From positions 94,410-117,421 of the forward strand of contig BMAT01008789.1 in assembly GCA_019649035.1 (NCBI GenBank): a stretch of 23,012 bases of DNA, read 5' to 3'. The position numbers were made by a program, and so were the translations under genes. The notes beneath the pieces were generated by a model. It was not told where the DNA came from. It did not search any database and saw nothing but the letters and a program-made list of their open reading frames with translations. How positions within the stretch are numbered: the first letter of the stretch is position 1; the number at the start of each line of letters is the position of its first letter. This document shows positions 11,901 through 21,238 of the stretch, one piece after another. Source of the DNA: Elysia marginata. Its lineage: Eukaryota; Mollusca; Gastropoda; Plakobranchidae.

Positions 11901-12172
11901 TAACAGGAAAGCAATAGTTAAGTTCTCATATGTCCTAACTATAATAAGAACTTCAAAGAAATATATCATTAGAACTCTCATGCACAAGTAGGACCATTAT
12001 ACTGATTGAGAAACTTGAGAACCGGAAACAAAAGATTACCCTACCATCGTTAAAATGAGATTCTTTTTTGGTTGAACATAACAGCAGGTGGCTTGTAATA
12101 ATTTATAGCCATAGTGATATAAACTTGAGCACTATTCGAGATATAGAACTAAATACAAAGAAGACAAAAAGT

Positions 12173-12210
12173 TAGATAGGTAGGTAGATAGATAGATAGA
12201 TAAATAGATA
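12173..12210 (+). repeat. short GATA array beside inverted-repeat arm
   Basis: A 38-bp GATA/GGTA tract ends within a few bases of the start of the left inverted-repeat arm. Confidence 0.85.
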
Positions 12211-12213
12211 TTT

Positions 12214-12412
12214 AGTATCGTTAGTAATTACAAAACCTTGCAAACAGTCAAAAAGAGTCTTAAGTTGAAACTGGGAGGTAGCCAGATATTATTGGTATCA
12301 AACAGAAAAGCTTATTTTCCCTGCTTTCAAGCTCTATCACGCTTAGGTATGAAGTTATAGTCATTTGAATCGGCAGGGTTAAAACTTGAGGAATTTTCAT
12401 AAAGGGTTAAAA
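12214..12412 (+). repeat. left arm of inverted repeat
   Basis: 199 bp. It shares with the opposite arm long exact blocks such as gttgaaactgggaggtagcc and gctctatcacgcttaggtat. It has no open frame and does not contain the 17-bp insertion found in the right arm. Confidence 0.9.
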
Positions 12413-12414
12413 TC

Positions 12415-12491
12415 ATAGATATATAGAAAGATAGATTATTAGATAGAGACAGAGGTAGATCGAAAGAAAGATAGACAAATATAGATAAATT

Positions 12492-12531
<40 letters not shown>

Positions 12532-12532
12532 T
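12415..12532 (+). repeat. GATA array inside inverted-repeat core
   Basis: About 118 bp of GATA-type units. The left half is degenerate and the right half, 12491-12530, is pure. Confidence 0.9.
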
Positions 12533-12672
12533 TTAGACCGACAGAGAGACATATTTAAGTTGGTAATCATTAATTTTCTAGCACAAAGAAAAATAGCTCA
12601 ACTTGTTATGAGCTGAGGAGTGCAGCGAGCACAAAACTGTATAGAATGGACAGTTTTTAAATAGTAAAGGTA

Positions 12673-12714
12673 GTTAGATAGATGGATAGATAGATAGATA
12701 AATAGATATATAGA
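12673..12714 (+). repeat. short GATA array inside inverted-repeat core
   Basis: About 42 bp of GATA units with single-base variants. Confidence 0.85.
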
Positions 12715-13296
12715 TTGTTTGATACAACTTTATTCAAGTTGAATGTAGAAAAGCCCATTGAAAATGAAGCCCGGATACGAAGCCCTTACTTTCGAAGAAT
12801 TCAAATCACGCAATAAAATTCCGTGACTGAAATAAACAATTAAATATATATAGTTTGAAAAAAAAAGCCTGGTGACGATTTGCACTATCTTTTTCGGTCA
12901 GCGACACGAATACCTCGCGTCAGATTATGACGATAGTGGATCCGTTGGTTTGTTTCAATATTTTTTAAGAATATGTTTCGGAAAAAATATCTGCGTGTCG
13001 CAATGATCTTGTAAAGCCAAAATTTTAAATAGCCTCAGGAATGGTTTAAGAAAAAGACACAAAAATGCTTTTAATTTTGACAGGAAGAGTATAACAAAAA
13101 AAAAGGGAAAGACGTAACTTAAAACGCTACAACAATCGGGTGGGGACTATAAAGTAATAAAAATGAAGGTAATGAAAAGAGAAGGGGCTTTAAAAACAAT
13201 CAGTGGAAAAATTTCGTTGCACGCACTTATAATAATGTCTTGAGAAAAAAAAAGAAAAAGCACGGAAACGTTGTGGCTAGGCTAACACTTTAAATG

Positions 13297-13514
13297 TTTT
13301 TTCACCCTTTATGCAAATTCCTCAAGTCTTAACCCGTGCCAAGTTCAAATGAATAACTTCATACCTAAGCGTGATAGAGCTTTTCTGTTTGTTGTACTTG
13401 AGAGCAAGGAAAATAAGCTTTTCTCTGTGATACCAATAATACCTGGCTACCTCCCAGTTTCAACTTAAGACTCGTTTTGACTGGTTGCTAGGTTTTGTAA
13501 TTACTAACGATACT
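13297..13514 (-). repeat. right arm of inverted repeat
   Basis: Reverse-complement partner of 12214-12412. It carries an extra 17 bp at 13381-13397. In arm orientation the end of this insert and the flanking GCT reproduce a 14-base string, caaacagaaaagct, present in the left arm at 12299-12312. Confidence 0.9.
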
Positions 13515-13519
13515 GACAA

Positions 13520-13920
13520 TATTACATCATACCATCAAAGTAGATACACAGGACTTTAGTGTGTTTCCTTTCTCCCTAACCAATACTTTTCAGCCCGTAG
13601 GCTCCCAAGCCATACAGTTAGTCAGTAACACTGCAGATTAGGCTTACACTGTTACATACTGTTGAATACACACCTCGTATCTCTTCTATACCTTGGCCTT
13701 CTTTTTGGTCTTATCTGGCATTTCGCTCCACCACTCTACCGTCGGAGTTTCCTATAATTATGTTTTTATTCTTCCAGCCTATGCTAAGCTCGTTGTTTTG
13801 TTTTGTTTTGACAGCGAGGAACTGGGGCATTGGGTCAGTGTATCAGTGGGGCACGGGGATATCCAGTCCCTAGAACTCTAGGCTTGCGAAACACCAGGGT
13901 CGGCGCGTACTTCGTACACC
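13520..13920. other. less AT-rich non-coding stretch
   Basis: Composition is nearer balance than in the first 12 kb. No gene or known element is recognised. The plus-strand frame at 13693-13881 has no motif and I do not call it. Confidence 0.45.
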
Positions 13921-14057
13921 CCTCTCTCCCTCTCTCTATGTCTCTCTCCCTCTCTCTGTGTATCTACCTCTCTCTCTGTCTCTCTCGCTGTTTCATTGTC
14001 CTCCCTTTCTCTTTCTCTCTTTATCTCTCACTTTCTCTCTCTGTCTCTCTCTCTGTC

Positions 14058-14088
<31 letters not shown>

Positions 14089-14112
14089 GCCTCTCTCTCT
14101 CTATAGCTCGCT
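13921..14112 (+). repeat. CT microsatellite with pure TGTC block
   Basis: About 190 bp of CTCT and TCTG units, with a pure (TGTC)n block at 14060-14085. Overlapping open frames on both strands are low-complexity shadows. Confidence 0.92.
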
Positions 14113-14649
14113 CGCTTGCATTTATCTTTCTCTCTGGTTCTGTCTCTATTACTTTATCTTTTGCTCGCTCTCTGTTGAAGACAATCATCTCCCTGCTTTT
14201 TTCCACCTCCCTTAACAGTTCCATAGGCTAGATTCTCTACCCTGGCTGCTTGCTGCTACCGTTCTCTGCTGTATGGAGATAGGTAGGCGTCGGCTCGATC
14301 AAACATCGTAAACAGTAAAGCCTAGTCTGTCATTGTCGAGTCTGGACAGACTTGGTTTTTGCATCCAACTGCGCGATGTATCCACTGCGCAGTGCAACAC
14401 GCAGTCACTGTCTATGTAAAAAGGAAGATGCACAGTCGAGAAAGATGTCGTTCCAAAACATTATAGTGAATGTAAAGGCAAGGCGTTAGGATGATGATTT
14501 TGAAGGTTTTTGTAATGATATGTGAAAAAAAAAGAGAAACACTTAAAACACACGCAGGCATACTCAATAGAATGAGAGAAGCGGTGGGAGAGAAGAGCAG
14601 TGAGGTACTTGACAGGAATCAGGTAGCCGGTAGCTTTCAGAGATTAGAG
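14113..14649. other. non-coding stretch between two CT arrays
   Basis: No gene recognised. A self-complementary string, actgcgcagt, lies at 14382-14391. The open frame at 14491-14742 runs into the CT array and is not supported. Confidence 0.45.
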
Positions 14650-14695
<46 letters not shown>

Positions 14696-14731
14696 TCCCT
14701 TTCTTTCTCTCTTTCTCTCTCTATTTCTTTC
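14650..14731 (-). repeat. (GA)n array at retroelement 3' end
   Basis: On the plus strand this is a pure (CT)n block at 14650-14693 followed by CTTT/CTCT units to about 14731. Read on the minus strand it is a GA-rich tract immediately downstream of the decayed reverse transcriptase, where a non-LTR element would carry its 3' tail. Confidence 0.85.
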
Positions 14732-15949
14732 ATAGCAAGTAACTTGCCTGTAACTCCTGTCCGTAGGAGGTGGGTCAAATTTAGATCACAGCTCCCAGGT
14801 GCCCCACTGCTACCTTATTTTTTCTTCTTGCCTACTTTGGAGATGGAACCGAGAAAGTAGGTGTCACAAATCCAGTGCCCAACCACTTTAGCCACCTGAA
14901 GGTTTGAAGGTCTCCTGCTCAAAATCCAACAGGAACTGTTTTCTGCTGTTTTGGGGTAATCATTCTATGGCTTTTGTGCGTTTGTTGCCTGTGATTGAGA
15001 GTTTGCTCAGACAGATCTTAGTCTGAAGACCTCACAGATCCTCTGAAGCCGATCTCTGTTGGCATTAGTCTAGCCTTGTAGTCAGCTTCTTTTATCTATT
15101 TCTTCAAGTCCAGGTCTTTTTTCACTTTTGATGGACCTTGGCCGGTTCCATTCTGCTTTCATATAGAACGGTTAGTTCCACTATGATGAATAACCGTGTT
15201 GGAGATGAGTGGAATATGATGTCAGGCTTTAATGCGATATCTTCATGGCATCTGGGTGCTTTTCTTACTCTCAGGGATCTGAAACTACTTCATCACCAGA
15301 TTCAGCCTGCAGACTCTTTGCTGAATTAGTTGCCGTGGACTACGATCTGTATCACTTTTTAGAACCGCCAAGGTTGTTGGTATTCTAAAGCTTGCCACAA
15401 TGTTGTAGATTTGCTTTTCACCTGTGCTTTTTTTTCGCAGGTAAGCTCTTACATCATTCTGTTCTACTTCAAAGTACATCGCCCTTGTCAGAGCGCTACG
15501 TTGCACGAGTTCGGGTCACTTCCTGTAGTTTGACCACAATGACATTGTGGGGTTATAGGATCGTAGTTCTTTCCCCAACGCACCAAGTTTGCATTTGATG
15601 ATAGAAAGTGTATACAGGATAATTCTTATTGGTGCCATTAATTTTTCCAGATTTCCTTCCATGTAAGTGATCTCTAAATCGCAGAATATCAGTTCGCCTA
15701 TTGGACTTTCTGAGCTTCCCGGACTGCATTTGGGATTCTCCTGATATCCTTCTTCTGTCTTAGCTAATCTATGACCATCTCTCTACTTTATTGCCCTCTG
15801 TCCTTGAAAATAATTCGGCCTGGTCAAGTACTTGTTTCATCTTGAAATATTCTTTTGTTTTGTCTACAGTTTCTATTATCATTCCACTTTTTAACAGCCT
15901 TTAGGGATCAATGGATGATTTTCACCATTGGTTCAACAGGTTCTTCCAG

Positions 15950-16385
15950 CATAGCGACCAGCTAGAGCGCGCTGAATTTACAACGCTGATTGGCTGAATT
16001 TTCATGGTGCTTTTTTTTAATGTCAAGATCGAAAGTAATCATGTACGCTAAAGAGGCATTTCGCCGATCTTAACTATTATTAAAATTATGTATCCGAGAC
16101 AACTTAATGAACAAGTTTTCTGATATAGACAGTCGTTTTGTTGATTTAGGCCCAGATATTTTTTCAGGGACATTTGGTGGCCGCCATTTTAAAAAAAGGC
16201 GGTGGCTTTTTTTTAATGGGTGGTCGTCATTTTAAAAAAAAGATGGCCGCCAATAAAAGGTGTTCGCCTTTTCAAAATACGTTCACCGATAAGAGCTTTG
16301 CCTAGGATGAAGAACGTTTGCGGCAAACGGTTTGCCTGCTCATAACGAGTGCTCGCGCTATGAAACGGGCCTCTGGTATCATTCC
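15950..16385. other. block without RT homology inside the pseudogene, possible insertion
   Basis: Between the recognisable thumb block (ISTINKELLKL, near 16400) and the VDKTKEYFKMKQ block (near 15855) I see no reverse-transcriptase homology. Instead there are A/T runs, an inverted CCAAT box (attgg, 15990-15994), and two similar units, ggccgccattttaaaaaaa at 16179-16197 and ggtcgtcattttaaaaaaaa at 16222-16241, followed by agatggccgcc. This looks like a short non-autonomous element inserted into the retroelement, or a replaced segment. Terminal repeats and a target duplication were not found, and the ends are approximate. Confidence 0.35.
16181..16190 (+). promoter_or_regulatory. YY1-type motif CCGCCATTTT
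   Basis: Exact match to the CCGCCATNTT core recognised by YY1-family zinc-finger proteins. A second, reverse-oriented near match (agatggccgcc) lies 50 bp downstream, and another exact match is at 22390-22399. Because this copy sits inside a repeat-like block, it may simply belong to the element. Confidence 0.3.
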
Positions 16386-16960
16386 TAGACGAGCCATACC
16401 AGCTTCAGTAGTTCTTTGTTGATCGTTGAAATTTGCTGCTTAGCTATCGTGCATGGCTTGCTTCTTCCTTCCTTGTTGACAAACTGTGGGACTTCTTTGG
16501 CTTGAACTGATATTAAGGCGTCATTGGGTGCTAAGACATATCGTGCCTTGTCTTCTTATGAGCCTTGTGGTGTTGTCCGTAAATGTTTCTAGAGATGGCA
16601 TGAAACACCCGTCACCTAGATTGGTTTGGTTGTGCCTCTGCTGCTTTTAGTGTTACTTCCATGATGACCAATAGCAACACTATCAGTAAATTTGTGCATC
16701 CCATATCAATGCTCACTTGCAGGTCAATCTTGGTTGTTGTGAAATCACTAGATCTAGTAGACATCGTATGAAATCCGCCAAAGTAGTCATCTTGCATTAC
16801 CAGTATGTCTTCAGAGTCATGGTACATTCTGAGAGCTAGCTGGGTCATGTCTTCTGATTTATAGGTGTTATGTGTCAGTTTTTAGCCATACAGCGCCCAG
16901 GTTCACCTTCTGAGACTTGACCTCCCATATCGTTACTGCATGTTTCAAATAAACTTGAAA

Positions 16961-17430
16961 CTATCGTGTTTGACTGCGTTTCTCCTTGTGAAACGTACAA
17001 ATCTCAACTCGGTGCTGAAAGGTTAGCTTTAAGAGTGCGCCACATTTCCTAGAAACCATTTCTTTCTTCGTGAGTACTGTTTCTGCAGCGTTGTCTTTTG
17101 TTAAAGCATTTAAGCAATGTTTCCTTTTCTTAATGTCTTTTGTTTCTTTTTTCATGGACCGTTGGCTAAGTTTTACTTGGCGGCAAAGGTGTCAGGTCTA
17201 GTTGTTTGTCCTCTTTGTACGCGCAGGCCTATTCCATTCTGATTTTATTTCGAACCGTTAGTTCAACCTTTATGAACTCATGTGTTGAACGATCTTGGTG
17301 TCAGACCTTAATGTGATTCTCTCGATGGCATCCGAGTGTATATCTCACTATGGGAGATCAGCTCAAAAAACATCTGTCCAACACGTCGTTTCTTTTTGGC
17401 TCTTGTCACGGACGCCGTGTCGAGACAATT
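16961..17430 (-). pseudogene. second, partial copy of the retroelement C-terminal domain
   Basis: On the minus strand ITLRSD (17300-17311) and, in another frame, FIKVELTV (ELTV at 17253-17264) reproduce the nuclease-like core of the neighbouring pseudogene. DNA at 17227-17345 aligns directly with 15141-15270, sharing for example ttccattctg, ccgttagttc and gatggcatc. The Pro of the PD motif is Ser here. Downstream, KEDKQLDL fits the lysine-rich helix that follows ELTV in the family. Beyond it (16961-17155) the open stretch can only loosely be matched to the end of the domain. No reverse-transcriptase part is visible upstream of 17430, so this copy is truncated. Both copies point the same way, head to tail. 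Confidence 0.6.
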
Positions 17431-17582
17431 ATTAGCTACGCACGTTTTTGTATATATTGTAAAGTTATAGAAATATGTTGTTAAAAAAATGCAGTTTTGG
17501 TCTTTTAAAACTTTCCTTCAGAATGAGTGCTGTTTCGTAACAGTTACTTTGACCAAAGGAATCGAATTTCGTCTGCGTTTTT

Positions 17583-17716
17583 CTTTTTTTTTGTCTTGTT
17601 ATTTTTGTTATCGTTATTTTTGTTGTTGTTGTTAATTTTGTTGTTGTTATTGTTGGTGTTGTTGTTGTTGTTGTTCTTCTTCTTCTTCTTCTTCTTCTTC
17701 TTTTTCTTCGCCTTGT
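17583..17716 (+). repeat. TTG then TTC trinucleotide array
   Basis: T-rich DNA with TTG units (about 17615-17674) passes directly into TTC units (about 17675-17710). Open frames here encode only Leu/Phe or Lys/Asn runs and are not genes. Confidence 0.92.
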
Positions 17717-19109
17717 TCATCATCATTACTATTCTCATCATTATCACCATCATCTCTTTCCTTCTAATTTTTATTTAAAGAAATGGTAGCTTCCATAAAA
17801 ATAACATTAACTATGAGTTGCAAATACAAAAAAAAAATAGAAAATTAAATACATTTTTCGCACAGAAAACTTAACTCAAGCTAGAATAAACCAATGATAA
17901 TAGGTACATTGCACAAAGATCACGGTGTCAAGGATGGCCCAGTTTGAGAGGGCTGTGGACAAAACGTAACCTTGGTCAAGAATAAGGGAATGTTCTGGCT
18001 GTAATCTTTACAGTTAGATGATGAGGTAATTAGAAAAATGTATAAAAATGCGGCGAGAAAGAATCCAGGTTCTTGTTCAAAGGTTAAAAAGGGGTGGGAC
18101 TTTTACTGCTAATGTACAGGACATACGTATTAATTGGTAACGCCATTATGAAGAAACGTGATGCCGATAATAACTTGAACCATATCTAGAGCGATGCTCC
18201 ACGTGTTGGTCGAGGTGTTAGTCATAATCATGAGGATACGATGGTGATAATGATGGTGATGATTAGGGTAACGAGGATTTTTTGTTACATGGGTCTGGCA
18301 TTTGTGATGGTTGTAGTGAATATGACTAAACTTTTCAGAAAATCAATAATAATTATGCCACTGTTGACAGTTTCTGCTGACAAAGTAAAATTCCCAACAA
18401 GCAAAGGAAATGGTTTACAGTTTGTGATGTGACTTCATAGTCTAGGTGCCGAACTACATCAGGAAGCTAGTTAAAGGATGGTTGGTTAAATTTATTCTAG
18501 AAAAAATAGTTAATCATATTTGTGATTCATTAGATACCTTGACCTCTAGGCTTGACTCACTGACGTTTGGTGCGGGTTTTGTTATATAAAAAGCTTTAGT
18601 AAGCAATCTGTTTATAAAGAGCAAAGTTCAATCGTCATTAACTTTTCTTATTATCGCTTTGCATAATGCTGATCTTAGTACCGAATTCCTACGACAAACG
18701 CATAGAAATTTTACAAACTTGTGTGGCTGATTGAAACTTGTAATGAAATGATCTCACCGATAAACCAGAGCACCAAATTTCTTTTTTTTTTCATTTCGGG
18801 GATAACTAAAAAAAAAACCTAAGCTGCCAAGAGTTCTTGTTGATTGTTTAATTTTTTTTTTGTCGAACCTCTAAGTTTATAAATTTTGAGAGAGCAATGA
18901 AAGCTTAAGTAAGAACGTTTTGTCGATGTTACAATAAACAATGAATAATCCTTTGCTAGTGACAATAGCGTTAGCTAGGAAGAGTTTTAAGGTTTCAGCG
19001 ATTGTCGGCGGTTTGGTTACTGTTCTATTTCTGCTGCTCAACAGTTAGATGAAGGGGCGCTGGTAGAACTCTACAAAATATGAATAGTGTTTTCCTGTAG
19101 TGTCAAAAG
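17717..19109. other. AT-rich stretch with a promoter-like cluster, no supported gene
   Basis: A degenerate GAT-rich tract lies at 18230-18262. The plus-strand frame at 18241-18432 begins inside it and has no motif. A 32-codon open stretch from about 18014 follows a tttacag acceptor-like string but ends in a stop with no donor, and I do not call it an exon. Confidence 0.45.
18553..18590 (+). promoter_or_regulatory. AP-1 / CRE-half / TATA cluster
   Basis: Three motifs lie in 38 bp in the same orientation: TGACTCA (AP-1 consensus, 18553-18559), TGACGT (CRE half-site, 18561-18566) and TATATAAA (18583-18590). A start site would be expected near 18613-18622. The first ATG downstream is 18666-18668 and opens only 22 codons (MLILVPNSYDKR...) before a stop at 18732-18734, so any gene would need an early intron or be non-coding. 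The motifs are individually short and the DNA is AT-rich, so chance is possible. Confidence 0.28.
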
Positions 19110-19179
19110 TATTATTATTTTTACTATTATTATTATTATTATTATTATTGTAATTATTATTGTTATTATTATTATTATA
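19110..19179 (+). repeat. ATT trinucleotide array
   Basis: About 70 bp of ATT units with GTT and GTA interruptions. Confidence 0.92.
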
Positions 19180-21230
19180 CGTTTCGGAGAGCAGTCAAGA
19201 AATACGATCAACAGCTTAATACCAGCAATAGACGGTACGGAAGAATAAAAAATCGAGACAGTACAAGACAAAACATAAACAATGAAGAGCTAAGACCCAA
19301 AGACGTTTAGTTTTGGTTTGAACAAAATAATTTTTTGTTTAACATGACTGTTGCTCTATTCAAGTTACTAACCATCAAATACTCATAATATTGTTAGAAT
19401 GCAGTAACGTAAGTTCCTCAAAACAAAATTCCAACAAGGACTGCTTCTTACTCGGCTCTTTAGTTACTTCCTTGGCGCCCTGAAAGTGCTATAAAAAGTA
19501 CAATGGAACTGTTCTGTGAACTTTACAAAAATTCCTTAAGAGTAGTTCCCCTTGGGTAATAGTGAGTTTTTAGACTTTGATTCAGCACTAGAGTTTTTCG
19601 AATAAACTACTTCGCCCATAGAAATCTTCGCTAGTGAGCCCACCTTTTGAATTTTACACACAAAATCTTACAAAAGAGGTTAGTCCTGAAACAGTCCCAT
19701 AGAAAGAAATATTGAATTGTATATTGTATTTTCTAAGTCGAATATCTGACGTTTTGTTTTAAATGAAATTCAGAAAAAAAAGCTTTTTTGGTCTATTTTC
19801 TTACCGTCTTGGGGTTAAACAAAACGAAACAGCACTACCATATCTTCAAGCAATAGGGTGACGATCTAAAGCTTAAAGAAATGTAATGTTTTAAATATCG
19901 ACGAATCTGAGTATAATATTTGCAAAACTGGGTTCAGTTGATTTAGTTGATAATTAAACGACATTCTTTGTTTCTCACAATGTCGAAGCAAAAAAGAAAC
20001 GGCTGTTCCAGCCTTGCGAACCGTCTAATATCGTAAGCAAGGCATTGTTTTTGCTTCCATTTGCTCCTCTGTTTTCAAAATAAATGAAAGATCAAAAAAC
20101 TTTTCAGAGAATTGTGTCAACACCGAGGAAGTTTTTGGTTTTGAAAATAAGTTAAAACTATAGGAGATGAACTTCAAATTGGCAGCATCTGATTCTTTTA
20201 CATAAAAGTGAGGGAAATCAACTGTGGACTTGACACCTCGTCCAAAAAAAAAATTTCTTGTTAGTTTTGATCAAGTAGAGAGTGTTATTCAATCGTTGTA
20301 GCTAACTTGCTTTTATGGAAATGCAAGGTGGAAGTTTCTTTCTTACTCTTCCGCGTGTTCGCCAGAAACTGCCATGGAAACGAAATCAAAATTCAAGATA
20401 CAAAATTGAAATTGTTATCATTGATGCAATAAAAGCATCTCAAGCTCAATAAATTCTTTCATTTGCGTCTCAAGACCAATTATTAGTTTCGGACCAACGT
20501 CAAAATTTTAAATATTTGTTGTTTATATTGTTTGGTTCCTTTTTTTTTGCTTATTGTTTAAAAAAACTTTTTTTTTTGTTTTATTTTTATGCTGGTCTAC
20601 TCGATACCTTTATCATATGAAATTTTTGGTTAATCTAATTTCACAGAAAATTAAGTTTGAAAATTCCTTATGACCTATGAGGAAACGAAAGGAGTCTGTT
20701 TTTTTTTCATTTTTTACAATCAATTAAGTTTTGTATGCCACATGTTGTCCATATTGATTTGATCATTGGACACTTAGTGTACTTCTCTTTGAAGGCTCGC
20801 TATTGTTCGATTTGTTTGCTATAGTTTTCTAAGGGTTCTTGTCAAGGAATCTATGGGTAAACAATATTCTCGTGACATATCCTTAGTTTTAGTCCTTTTG
20901 AGTTGGCTACACGTTATGTTAGGTCCGGTACTCGGTTCAAATACATAGGTCGTACTTGTAATCTTCAGTGCCGATAAACGATTATATTATCGTTACGATC
21001 CAAGTACAAACATTGGGTTTTTTTCTGTTGCCATTTTGAGCTTGCTTTCTTTTTTAGGAGTTTAGAATTTCATACAACAATACAATTTATTCTACTATTG
21101 CATCGATTAGAAAGATGAAATGGATTGATAGGTTACTAATATGAGTTGTGCCTGTAATTTTAATGAATCGAAAAGTTGTATTTCCTCATACTTTTTGTAG
21201 CATAATTTAACCGTATTTCTTTTTTTATCC
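19180..21230. other. AT-rich non-coding stretch
   Basis: No gene recognised over about 2 kb. Homopolymer T and A runs are frequent. An RFX X-box-like string, actgccatggaaac, lies at 20368-20381 and matches all but the first two positions of the motif. If the terminal exon at 21239 is real, this stretch would be intron. Confidence 0.5.
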
Positions 21231-21238
21231 TTTTTCAG

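Larger units (their letters stand above)
10736..12172. other. AT-rich non-coding stretch
   Basis: No gene recognised. It contains the 19-bp T-run at 10854-10872 and a GC-rich palindrome at 11885-11900. The open frames at 11547-11738 (plus) and 11724-11987 (minus) lack any motif I recognise. Confidence 0.5.
12214..13514. mobile_element. foldback-like element, 1.3 kb with ~200-bp inverted arms
   Basis: The left arm (about 12214-12412) matches the reverse complement of the right arm (about 13297-13514). By eye I count roughly 13 mismatches over 199 aligned bases, plus a few small indels and one 17-bp insertion in the right arm. Both outer ends read agtatcgttagtaattac. The roughly 0.88-kb core has no coding capacity and holds two GATA arrays. 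This is the layout of a foldback or MITE-like DNA element with long terminal inverted repeats, or of an inverted segmental duplication. I could not find a target-site duplication; the left flank is a GATA array and the right flank is unrelated. A transcript across it could form a long near-perfect hairpin. Confidence 0.6.
14734..16950 (-). pseudogene. decayed non-LTR-type reverse transcriptase with C-terminal nuclease-like domain
   Basis: Several frames must be read in turn, because stops and frameshifts break the reading throughout. In order on the minus strand: VWLKTDT (about 16880-16900) resembles the vWLDlanAyG region carrying the first catalytic Asp. DDYFGGF (near 16790) and IDMGCT (near 16705) fit the block before the palm. 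FTDN (16572-16583) occupies the F-x-DD catalytic site. The thumb/connection region is poor. TWKEIW (15647-15666) and NLVRWGK (15569-15589) are followed by a Cys/His pair and a worn ALxxGRY block. ALKPDI (15221-15232) and VELTV (15168-15179) look like a PD-(D/E)XK nuclease core. PTEIGFRGS, ITGNKRTKAIE and AENSSCWILSRR (14911-14946) close the domain. Both catalytic Asp blocks are altered, so it is inactive. The family assignment rests on remembered consensus patterns, not on a search. Confidence 0.75.

Noticed and set aside
17527-17778. Poly-Leu/Phe membrane-like frame and its Lys/Asn minus-strand partner
   Set aside because: They result from the TTG/TTC array. Hydrophobic runs of this kind are expected from T-rich repeats.
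18007-18112. Exon-like open stretch after tttacag
   Set aside because: It ends in a stop after 32 codons with no nearby poly(A) signal or donor and has no recognised motif. Such lengths are expected by chance.
19490-19560. TATAAAAA followed by a short ATG frame
   Set aside because: The ATG is only about 13 bp past the TATA match, upstream of any plausible start site, and the frame is 18 codons long.
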